From: Thecamonas trahens ATCC 50062
Lineage: Eukaryota; Apusozoa; Apusomonadida; Apusomonadidae
NCBI RefSeq assembly: GCF_000142905.1
Contig: NW_013657652.1
Location: 62,001 to 126,000, forward strand
Length of the DNA stretch: 64,000 nucleotides
Direction: 5' to 3'
Part shown: positions 1-11,500 of the stretch, piece after piece
Numbering within the stretch: the first letter of the stretch is position 1
Layout: the number at the start of each line of letters is the position of its first letter
Translations under genes and position numbers: made by a program
The notes under the pieces: model-generated
Seen by the model: only the letters and a program-made list of their open reading frames with translations
What the model was told of the DNA's origin: nothing
Database searches by the model: none

Positions 1-1
1 T

Positions 2-3000
2 AATGCTGATGAGGAAGCGAGGCTAGAGTCATCGCTGGGTACTCGCTCTCCCTTTCGTCGCCCTTTGGGATCAACAAGACTTCCTCCTCGAAAACAGCTC
101 GTTTCGTTTGTCGAGCCGCAAGTCGTGCAAGAGTATCCAACCTTGGAAGGCAACGAGGGGGTGTACACCTCGCGGGCTCTTGGTTTCTTCACCATCAACT
201 CCTCGCTCCGGGCTACTGCCATCCGTATCGTCGACGCCCAGTGGTTCACCTACCTTGTCCTTGCTGTTATTGTCGTCAACACTGGTTTCATCTCGGCGTC
301 TACTCCGAGCGATGACCCAAGCTCCACCAAGACCCGCGTGCTCGATGTGGCCGAGCTCACCTTTATGGCCTTCTTTACCCTGGAGATGATGCTCAAGATA
401 CTCGCTTTTGGCGCCTTTGCTCACCATCACGCCTATCTCCGCTCCGGATGGAACGTCTTTGACTTTACCATTGTTTGCCTCGGCTACCTCTCGCTCATGG
501 CGCTGCCCATTCTCGCCGGCTCCAACGTCACCGCCCTCCGCACCCTCCGCGTCTTTCGCCCGCTTCGAACTCTCCGCACCATCCGCTGGTTCCGCGGCCC
601 GCGCACCCTCGTCCGCTCGGTCATCGTCTCGCTACCGGGCCTCTTTGATGCCACTGTCCTCCTCCTCTTCTTCATCGCCATCTACGGCATCATGGGCGTG
701 CAACTCTTCGGCGGCGCCCTCCGCCAGCGATGCGTGCACGCTTCCACCGGCGAGCTCGCCCCGCTCACTGCCCGCCTCTGTGGCCTGGCTGACAATACCG
801 CCGGCCTCTCCTGCCCGCCGGACTACGTCTGCACCGCCGCCGGTCCCAATCCGGGACACGGCTTTGAGTCGTTTGACCACTTTGGCGTCGCTGTCATCGT
901 CCTCTGGAACGTTCTCAACCTCGACGGCTGGTCCGCCCTCATGTACTCGCTACAGGACGCCGTCTCGCCGTGGGTGTGGCTCTACTTTGTCACCTTTACA
1001 CTCCTGCTCTCGTTCTTTGCCGTCACTCTCTTCCTCGCCATCCTCACCGAGTCATTCACTATCACCGCCGAGGAAGAAGAGGTTGCCGCAGCTGCCGACC
1101 GCGCACGCTCCATCCGCCGCCAGGCCTCGCAAACAGGCGTCGCCGCGGGCGTCCTCGCCGCTGCCTTTGCCGCGCCGAGCATCCGCAGCCAGGCCTCGGA
1201 GCCGCAACCGACCCAACGCGCCGCCTCGCTCGAACGCGGCTGGTCCATTGTGGCCGACGCGCGCCGCGTCGCAGACAACACCACGTGGCTGGAGGGCAAG
1301 CCTGCTTGGATCGTGCAGCTCAATGCCGTTGTCCGCTCGCCCACCTTCTTCTTCACCGTCCTTGCCCTCATCCTTCTCAACACCGTCGTCCTCGCCGCCG
1401 AGCATCATGGCATGTCGCCGGCGCTCAAGGACTGGCTCGATGCCTTTAACGTCTTCTTCATCGTCCTCTTTGCCATTGAGCTTGCCATCCGCATCGTCGG
1501 TCTCGGCCCGCGCCAGTTTGGCAAGGACTACTTTAACGTCTTTGACTCGCTCGTCGTTGCCCTCTCCATCCTCGAAGTTGCTCTTGGCTGGTCGTCGGCC
1601 ATCTCGGTCTTCCGCGTCGTCCGCCTCCTCCGCGTCGTCCGCATCCTTCGCGTCATGCGATTTGTCAACCGCCTCTCCTCGCTGCGACGCCTCCTTGACA
1701 CGGTCACCTCCGGCATCGCCGCCGTCTCGTACACTGCCGTCCTCCTCTTCCTTCTCCTCTTCATTTTTGCCATTGTCGGCATGGAGTTGTTTGGCGGCTC
1801 GTACTCTGCCCAGCCTGGACGTGCCAACTTTGACACACTCTACTGGTCGTTTGTCGCCGTCTTTCAGACCTTTACCGGTGACCGCTCATCAGACTTGCTC
1901 TACGAAGGCATGCGCACGACCACTGTGGTCGGCGCCATCTACTTTGTCGCCCTCACCGCAGTCTCCATCATCCTCAAGTTTCTCTTCCTCGCCGTCATCC
2001 TCCACTACTTTACCCACCCATACTCGCCCGACGACCCACTTGCAGGCTCGCTCTCCTCACTCGTCACGCAGGACTCGGGCTCGACCGGTACCGCTGCCAA
2101 GCAACAGCCGCGCACGCCCACACCCCAGCTTCCGGACCCGCCGTCGCCGCCACAAGGCCGCATTCCGTTCCCCGCCGTCCCGGCCTCGATGACAGCCGCG
2201 CCCTCTCCGCCCACGCCGCAGACTCCCGCCGAAACCGCCGCCGTCGGCAGTGAGCGTAGCTCTGACTCGGCGTCGCCGTCACCCGGCGGCGACTCGCTCC
2301 GCACTGCCATGTTCCGCGCCTCTGCCGAGGCAAGCCGCGCGGCCCAGCAGTGGAGTGGGGCCAAGACCAGGACCCGCCCGCGGTCGTCGTCACTCCGCTG
2401 GCAGCTGCGGTCCAAGAACGCCTCCAGGTTTACCCCCGAAAAGGCCGAGGCCTTCCAGGTTGCGCCCATCCCCAGCTACAGCGACCTCGCCAAACTCCGC
2501 CAGCAGAAGATCGACCACGCCAACTCGGCCGAGCTCCATCGGCTGGCCACCGTCAAGATGTTCACGGCCGCACCACCCAAGCCCAAACCAGCTTCGGTCG
2601 TCAGCGCCATCGCTGCTAGCAAGCACCCACTCCCGCCCTCGGCCGACCCGTACGCGCAGGACGCGGCCGAGACCGAGGCTGCAGCCGCCGCATCCTCGGT
2701 CCCTGTCCACCGTAGGCTTGGTGTGGCACTCGACGACTCGGGCTATGCTATGTCCATGCGCTCGCATCAGCGGGCATGGCAGGCGCAGCAGCTCCGCGAA
2801 CAACTGGAAGCCAGCGGGACGATCGCCCACGACCACGCCGTCGAGCCGCCGCCGGACCCGTCGGTTCTTGATCCATCCGGCCCGTCGATGCGGTCACCGC
2901 TCTCGCGTGGCGCCGACGCGCCGCGCCGCAAGCGCCGCAAGCGCCGGGTCCGCCGCCTCCCCGACGCCGCATCGCGGCTAGTCCTTGTCAAGAATGAGCT

Positions 3001-5595
3001 CCTTGTCCCGCGCGGCGGGCGTGAGGCCCATGCCCGCGAGCGCGCCGCCTCGCGCGAGCGCTCCGCACATCCACGCAAGCGCGGCTCGGGTCTGCCGCTG
3101 GTTGGCTACGCATGCTTTCTCTCGCGGCGGTCGTGGATCCGAGTCTGGCTTCACTCGATTGTCTCTGCGCCATGGTTCGAGCCGTTCATCAACGTGTGCA
3201 TCGTGCTCAACTGCGTGTTCATGGCGCTCGACCACCCGGCGGTCGACTCGGCGTCGCCGCTCGGGCGAGCCATCTTTTTGCAAGACTGGGGCTTTCTCCT
3301 TCTGTTCACCGCCGAGGTTCTCGCCAAGATGGTGGTGTACGGCGTGTGGTGGGCCGAGTACGCGTACCTCCGCGACAACTGGAACCGTGTAGATGCTGCC
3401 GTCGTCGCCCTTGCCTGGCTTGGCCTTCCTTTCGGCAACGTGCTCCGGGGCTTGCGTGGCTTCCGTGCTCTCCGTCCGCTCCGGCTTGTCATCCGCTCGG
3501 CCAAGCTCCGGCTGGTGGTCACTGCGCTCTCCAACGCGGTGCCGTCGATGCTACAAATTGTGGTCATTACCCTTGTGTTTTGGCTCATGTTTGGCATCAT
3601 GGGCGTGACACTCTTCAAAGGCCTCTTCTACGCCTGCAATGATCCGTCTGTTGCTGGGCGCGCAGAGTGCGTCGGCGCCTTTGACCCGGACCCAGTGGTG
3701 ACCAACGGCACGCTGCTTGCCGGTACCGCCATTCCGCGAGTCTGGGCCAACGCGCCGTACTCATTCGACAACATTGGCGAGGCCATGCTCACTCTTTTTG
3801 AGGTCTCGATGCTCCACGGCTGGGCAGACATCATGCGCTCGGGCACCGACGCGACTTCGGTCGACCTCCAGCCATCGCCGTCGAGCAAGCCGGCTGCAGC
3901 CATCTACTTTATTGCCTTTATTGTCTTTGGCTCTCTCTTTGTCCTCAACCTCTACATCGGCGTTGTCCTCGACCACCTCAACCAGATGACTTACCGCCGG
4001 ACTGCGCTTGGCTCGGGCCGGCTGGCATCTATGGCCACACCGGGCCTATGGTCGTTGGTCACGCCTGCACAGCGCAAACTTATCCTCACCCAGCGCGTGC
4101 TTGAGGCGACCCAGCCGGAGCGGCCGCCGCCAGCGGTGCCAACCAACCCATTCCGGTTCGAAGCGTATCGCCTTGTCTCGGCACCGCTGTTTGAGGTCGG
4201 TGTCGTGGCCGCCATCTTGCTCAACGGCATCATCCTCACCATCGCACACTACCAGCAGCCGAGCGAGGTGACAGACACCCTGTTTGTCGCCAATGTCGTG
4301 TTTGTCATTCTCTTTACCCTCGAGCTGGTACTCAAGGTCGCTGCCTGGGGGCCGACCTACTACCTTGGCGACGGATGGAACCGGTTCGACGCCGCTGTTG
4401 TCGCTCTCTCTCTCCTCGGCCTCGCCTTGCGATCGGGTGTGGCCCCACCAACTGTCCGAGTCCTCCGTGTCGGGCGGCTGTTCCGGCTGGCGAAGCGGAC
4501 CCAGACGCTCAACCGCCTGTTCAAGACACTCCTCCACTCACTCCCGTCGCTCTTCAACATCGGCGCGCTCGTCGGCGTCGTCTTCTTTGTCTATGCGCTA
4601 CTGGGCGTCTCGCTCTTTGGTCGTGTCCGCGTCGCCACGGCGCCGGGCGAGCCGGGCTTCTCGCCGCGTGCCTCTTTCTCGCGGTTTGACTACGCGCTGC
4701 TCACGCTCTACCGCGTGGCGACCACGGATGGTTGGGCGGAAGTGATGCGGGCGGCGCAGCTGCAGCCGCCGCAGTGCGATCCCGCGGCCGACAACTGTGG
4801 CTCGTCGTGGGCTTCGCTCTACTTCATCTCGTTTGCGCTCACTGGCACCTTTGTCATGCTCAACCTGTTCATTGCGGTGGTGATGGAGAACTTTGCGGAC
4901 AACGCCGTCATTCCGCCGCAAAAGCTGCGGGTCATCAAACGGTTCAAGCGGTCATGGGCGGCTTCGGATCCCGAGTCGACGGAGTACGTCACGCCGCAGG
5001 ACCTCATTCTGGTCATGCAGCGGTTGCCGGTGGCCTACTCGGAGCCGTGGGACGAGGCCGACCCAAGTCGCGGGCGTCGGCGCTGGCGGCTGTCGCCGAG
5101 GCCGGCCTTCGGATCCACGGCGTCGGCGAGTCGATGAAGGTCTGTGGCGTGACGCTCCCGTGGTTTTGCTCGCAGCCGCATCCGTCGGGGGTGTACTTTA
5201 AGGATGTGCTGATGTACGTGGTGGCCATTGCCATCGCCCGCGAGGCCGAGGGCCTCACCGACGACATCGAAGCGAGCGAAGACCTGCCGCCGCCGATGGT
5301 TGTCCCTGTCTCGCCGGTCATGAGTTCAGCGTCGTCGTCGACAGCGGTGTCGTCGACCACCTCCGCCGACGATCTCCCGCCGCGCGAGCTCGACTTGGGA
5401 GCATCGAGCGACTCGGTCGCCTCGTACTACACCTCGAGCTATGCAGACAGTTTCGACGGTTCGAGTGCCATCGAGCTGGACGAGCTTGCCGCCGTGAGCT
5501 CGGACCTGCTTTCGGAGCTCTCCGAGGCGGCGCGGGGCAGCTCGTATTACTCATCGTACTCGTACGCGTATGAGAGCTCAGGGGAGACACGTTAG
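2..5595 (+). CDS. Four-domain voltage-gated cation channel alpha subunit (5' partial, one apparent frameshift)
   Basis: Pore-forming plasma-membrane channel of the Cav/Nav superfamily. Four homologous six-helix repeats are visible, each with an arginine-rich S4: DI near 520-620 (LRTLRVFRPLRTLRTIRWFR), DII near 1600-1690 (FRVVRLLRVVRILRVMRFV), DIII near 3440-3520 and DIV near 4450-4530. The pore loops read NLDGWS (DI), TFTGDRS (DII), SMLHGW (DIII) and ATTDGW (DIV), so the selectivity ring would be about D/D/H/D. A long Pro/Ser-rich linker separates DII and DIII. The frame is open to the left edge with no ATG, so the N-terminus or an upstream exon is missing. The frame ends at 5137, but the adjacent frame carries on naturally (MKVCGVTLPWFC...) to a stop at 5595. 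One missing base between about 5041 and 5135 would join them into about 1864 codons. The class (calcium, sodium or NALCN-like) is not settled. Confidence 0.9.
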
Positions 5596-8500
5596 TGCAC
5601 CTTCGAGGACGTCGCCCAGGCCGATAAACAGGGGGTCGTACGGATCGCAGGCGACGAGTTCGGCCTGTAGGCGGGCCCGCAGACTGCTTGGTGGCACCCC
5701 GAGCAGCTCGGCGGCTGGATCTGGCAACGAGTTGGCGACCAGCGACGCCGCAACATACGGTAGCGACCAGGCCATCGCGGCCGGGAGGAGGTGCAACGAG
5801 GTGGCAGCAGCCCATGGGTCGGGATGCGGTGGCGGAGAACCCAGTCGGTTGAGGACCGCGCGCAAGATCGGTGCGTTGGTCACCGCCAGCCGAGGCACTT
5901 GGGACGTCCGCAGCAGCAGTGCAATGAGTGCGTCGTCGGGCACCAGCTCTGCCGTGCTCAACCAGTCCAGCGCCACCGTCCGGACGCGGTGGTCTTCCGA
6001 AAGCAGAGCCACGCAGAGAGCGGCGCGCTGGACGGCCGGCTCGGGCACGTCGAGGCGGGTAGTGACCAAGAATGAAGTCTCGTCATGATCGAGCGCGTCG
6101 CGAAGTGAGTCAAAGCGGGCAAAGGCGTCCACAACAGCAGCATCTGGCAGCATCATGACCGTGAGGCGCCAGAGCGACGCCGGGTCTTCGGACGTTGCCG
6201 CTGCGCCATGTACCAGCGCAGTTACGGTGGTGTCAGGCACACCGGCGGAGCGTAACTCTTGGATACGGGCCAGCTGTAGCTCCAGTGCGTGCGGAGGCAG
6301 GGGCTGTGGAATGGCTGCGCCCTGGGTAGGGTGGGCGGCAGTTGGTGGTGCTGCTGTGGTGAGTGAGGGCGAGGGTGAGAGTGCAGACTCGGGTGCGACC
6401 TCGACGACAAAGTCGTCGTCAGACCCCACGTCCCAGCCCTCGCCATCATCAGACGCGACGTCGACGACAGGCGCAGGCGTGATGAACTCGGGTGCAGCCT
6501 CGGGTGCGGCCTCGGATGTGGCTTCGGCCTCGACGACAAACCCACCATCAGACCCCAAGTCCCACCCGTCGCCATCATCAGACGCGACGTCGACGACAGG
6601 CGCAGGCGTGATAGACTCGGGTGCAGCCTCGGGTGCAGTCTCGGGTGCGGCCTCGGGTGTGGCTTCGGCCTCGACGACAAAGTCGTCATCCGACCCCACG
6701 TCCCACCCGTCGCCATCATCAGACGCTACGTCGACGACAGGCGCAGCTGCGACAAACACGGCTTCAGTCTCGGGTGCGGCCTCGACGACAAAGTCGTCGT
6801 CAGACCCCATGTCCCAGCCCTCGCCATCACCCGACGTGACGTCGACGGCAGGCGCAGGCGTGATGAGCTCGGGTGCAGCCTCGGGTGCGGCCTCGGGTGC
6901 GGCCTCGGGTGTGGCTTCGGCCTCGACGACAAAGTCGTCATCCGACCCCACGTCCCACCCGTCGCCATCATCAGACGCGACGTCGACGACAGGCGCAGCT
7001 GCCACAAACACGGCTTCAGTCTCGGGTGCGGCCTCGACGACAAAGTCGTCGTCAGACCCCATGTCCCAGCCCTCGCCATCATCAGACGCGACGTCGACGA
7101 CAGGCGCAGGCGTGATAAACTTGGGTGCGGCCTCGGGTGCGGCCTCGGATGCAGCCTCAGGCGTGACAAGCTCGGGTGCCGCCTCCACCTCGACGACAAA
7201 GTCATCATCAGACCCCACGTCCCAGCCCTCGCCATCATCAGACGCGACGTCGACGACAGGCGCAGCTGCCACAAACACGGCTTCAGTCTCGGGTGCGGCC
7301 TCGACGACAAAGTCGTCGTCAGACCCCATGTCCCAGCCCTCGCCATCACCCGACGTGACGTCGACGGCAGGCGCAGGCGTGATGAGCTCGGGTGCAGCCT
7401 CGGGTGCGGCCTCGGGTGCGGCCTCGGGTGTGGCTTCGGCCTCGACGACAAAGTCGTCATCCGACCCCACGTCCCACCCGTCGCCATCATCAGACGCGAC
7501 GTCGACGACAGGCGCAGCTGCCACAAACACGGCTTCAGTCTCGGGTGCGGCCTCGACGACAAAGTCGTCGTCAGACCCCATGTCCCAGCCCTCGCCATCA
7601 TCAGACGCGACGTCGACGACAGGCGCAGGCGTGATAAACTTGGGTGCGGCCTCGGGTGCGGCCTCGGATGCAGCCTCAGGCGTGACAAGCTCGGGTGCCG
7701 CCTCCACCTCGACGACAAAGTCATCATCAGACCCCACGTCCCAGCCCTCGCCATCATCAGACGCGACGTCGACGACAGGCGCAGCTGCCACAAACACGGC
7801 TTCAGTCTCGGGTGCGGCCTCGACGACAAAGTCATCATCAGACCCCACGTCCCAGCCCTCGCCATCATCAGACGCGACGTCGACAACATGCGCTGCTGCG
7901 GCAAACACGGCTGCAGCCTCGGGTGTGGCCTCGGGTGCGGCCTCGGTCTCGACGACAAACCCACCATCAGACCCCAAGTCCCAGCCCTCGCCATCATCAG
8001 ACGCGACGTCGACAACAGGCGCTGCTGCGACAAACTGGGGTGCAGCCTCAACAACACATCCATCATCAGATCCCATGTCCCAGCCGTCGCCATCACCCGA
8101 CACAGACCCCAGGTCCCAGCCACCTCCACCCGCCAACCCGGCGGGGGACGTCGGAACAGAGACAAAGGCATCACCTTCGCCGTCCTCGCCACTCGCCCAT
8201 GCGTCGCTGCCGTCGGACGCAGAGCCGCCGCCCCAGTCGTCGAGCCCAAACACCACACTTTCGTCGACATCGCCACCGCTCCACTCGCTATCGACACTTG
8301 CGCTCTCCCATGCCCCGCCATCCCACGCTGCAGCATCGGCCTCAGCCACTGCCTGCTCAAGCTCCGCCACAATGCTTGCCGCCACAGCTCGCCGCTCATC
8401 GGAAACCTCGGCGTCACTCACGCACTCGCGCGCGGCCTCCACAACACCGGCGAGCACATTACGCGGTGCGTCGTCAGCAACAGTTGCAAGCGCGAGCAGC

Positions 8501-11500
8501 AACTCGCTCACATCCACCGCTGTGCTTCGGATTCCAGACTTGAACGCACTCGCAAACAGCATGCCGGCCTCCATACCGAGCCCAAACGCTGCTGCCACCC
8601 GCATCACAGCTCCATACGCCACTCCGCCCACAATCATTGTCATCAGTGCCGCGTAGAGCGCCTCGCTGCTCCCGGCACTGGCGTCTAGCGCGCTCAGGTG
8701 CGCTCGCACGCACTGCAAACTCGCGGCTCGCTCGATCCGCAAAATTGTCTGTACATGGAGCGCCAGCTCTCGTGCAACAAAGCCGCGCTCGTTACCCAGC
8801 CCGGCGCCCAGCGCATGCAGCACCCGGACCCGCTCTTCGCGGCTTGCTCTGCCCATGTACGGCGCCCCTCGCGCCACTCCCTGCGCCACAAGTCCAGCGT
8901 GCTCGTCTGACACCCACTCCAGCGGTACAGCTCGCCCGAGCGCGCCCACGTGCTGCGCCATCGCCGCCCCGTTGCTGCCACACAGCACGCGGTCGAGCGC
9001 CGCAAACACCACAAGCGATCGGCTCACCGCTCCGCGTCCCAGCGCGCCCACAACAAGACTCGGCCCGCCGCGAGCAATCGCGCCCACATTCCGCACATTG
9101 AGCCACCGAAGAAGCACCGAAGCCACTGCGCCTTCGCCAGACTCCGCCTCAACAAGCAGCCCGTAGTCGGCCCGTGGCATCTCGAGTGCAAGCAGTCTCA
9201 GACCCTCCACGTGATCCGCCCATTGGCTGGCCGCAATCCCGAGGAGCCGCCCGCCATACGTAGCAGCATCCTCGCCGGCAGCCTCGATTCCAAGCACAAA
9301 CAGCAGCAGCCACATCGGGCACAGCACAGCGCCCTCCTCTCCTCGCGCAGCTGCGCTCGCCTCACCGCACGACACCACAGCGTCGAGAACAGCTCCTCGC
9401 TCGGCTACTTGCGCCAGCGCGCCACGGTAAGCCTCAACGCATGCGGCGGCCCGTGCCCGGAGTTCCTCCACGCGACCTCCCCGAGCCAGCGCTAGACACT
9501 CAGCAAGCCGCGCCGCCAGCACATCGTGCGCAAAGCCGGCCACATCAGCTACGCCATGCTCTGCCGCAAGCTCCAGTGCCGCCACCACGCTGTCGTCGTC
9601 ACGGGCGAGCGCAAGCAGTGCCTCGCGCATACTACCAGCTGTGGCTCTCACCCCATGAGCCTCGAGTACCCTTCTCAGCTTATCGGCTGTGCAGGCCTCT
9701 TCAAGCTCGCGTCCCAGCGCAGCGGTCTCGGTCGTCGCCGCCAGTGCCGAAATCACCTCATCCACTGAGCTCTGCAGTGCCTTGCGCCCCAGACCACACA
9801 CGCTCGCTGCCGTCAGGTAGCCCCGCAGCACTGCAAGCGATCCTGCAGGTGCGTCAGCAGCCGTGGCCAGCTCCACAACGCCGGCCACCGCAGCATCCTG
9901 AACAGCACGCGGCACGCACGCCAGCATCGCCGTCAGAAGCACCACGTCAGAGCATGCCAGTGCAGGCGCGGCACGGACAACAGCCTGTTCAAACGCCTCA
10001 CCGCCACACAGTGCCGCCGCATGCAGGTACATCTCCATCAGCCGCGGCACAACTCCCTGGCCAGGCCCGCCACCATACGCCAGAAGCGGCGTCTGTGGCC
10101 GCCGCGCAAAGCCCTCGTACAATGCGTACACCCACGGCTGGTGCGGCAGCTCGCCCATCCACGACTTGAGCCGTCGCTCCAGTGCGCCGTGCCACTGCGG
10201 CCGGTCGAGCGCTCGCCACAACGACTGCACAGCATCTGCCACGCCGTCAGGCACGACCACAGCCGGCTCGCCGCTGCCAGCTTCCTCGCTGCTGCTCGCA
10301 ACAACCCGCGATCGCAGAAACGACGCCGCGTGTGCCGCAGAACTCGACAATCGCTTCAGCGAGAGCCCGCTTGCCTCGCCGCCGATCTCTCGCTCACGTC
10401 CCGCAGCTTTCTCACCCAACGCCTCCACCACCGCAGCCTGGACCTCCAGGCTCCCAATCGTCTCCAGAAGCCCCACCAGCGAATTGCCGTCGGCTCCGGC
10501 CAGCGCTGCCCGACCAAGCTCTAGCCGCTCGCGATACAGAGTCCACTCGCCATCGCAGATCAAGGGGAGCGCCAGCTCGATAAACTCGCGTTCGTGACCG
10601 CCGTCGCGCAGCTCGCGCGCAAGTCGAAGAGCCACCCCGTACGAGCCCTGTGCGTGCGCTGACTGGCCAATCACAACCTTAACCCGTGCCTGGTCTTCGT
10701 TGTCGTCGAGCCCCAGCCGCTTTGCCAGCCGCAGCACCGCCGTTGGGTCGCGATGCGCCGTCGGCTTGGACGCCAGCACCTGCCCAATGAGCTCAACCGG
10801 CTGTGCAAGTCGCACTTGCAGCGGCACTACCGGCACACCATACGAGTCCACAAGCTCTACAGCCTCGATCAGCTTCAGCTCAGCTTCCACCGCAGAGCAG
10901 CCCGCCTGACGCGCATCGCCGCTCGGCCCTGGGAGGAGCTGCAGCGCCCGTCGCGCATGCTGCACCGCCACATCGTCCAGAGCTGCCGCCGAGTTGAACC
11001 ACTCGCGCGCCACTTCGAGCACGAGGCCCTCCAGAACATGTCCCGGAATCTTGCTCGCCAGCGCAGACACGCTGTCAAACTGTGCCTCTCCGAGAAGCGT
11101 CGCCACCGCCAGCCGGTACACCTCCTCCCGACCCAGGAGATCTCCAAACAGCACCCCGCACACATCCGCCACAGTCTCTACCGCAGCGAGCTGCTCACGG
11201 CTCCGTCCGCCGCTTCGTCGCACCGCACTCGCCACTGCCTTTTTCGCCACCGCCTTACCGTCGGCCCCGTCGCGGGCTGTCCGCCCAAATGCAGACGGCG
11301 AGAGCACGACATCAAGTCCGCGCAGCAACGCCAGTGCTTCAAGCTGTTCGACGAGTCTCGCAACATCGCCTCCAAGCAGCGTCTCCTCGCCGCGAGGTGC
11401 TGCGCCCAGTGCCGCCGCCGCCTCGCTCAGCCGCGCATCGTGGATCGCCGCCGCAGACTGAGGCACCTCCACGTATGCCACGCCCAGCAGGACCGCGGCC

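Noticed and set aside
6155-8656. Long plus-strand open frame (833 aa, Ser/Asp/Pro/Thr-rich) opposite the NBAS-like repeats, and a 563-aa minus frame at 6726-8417
   Set aside because: Both are shadow translations of the same repeat array, and both end or begin without any conserved domain. The 3005-aa frame explains the region.
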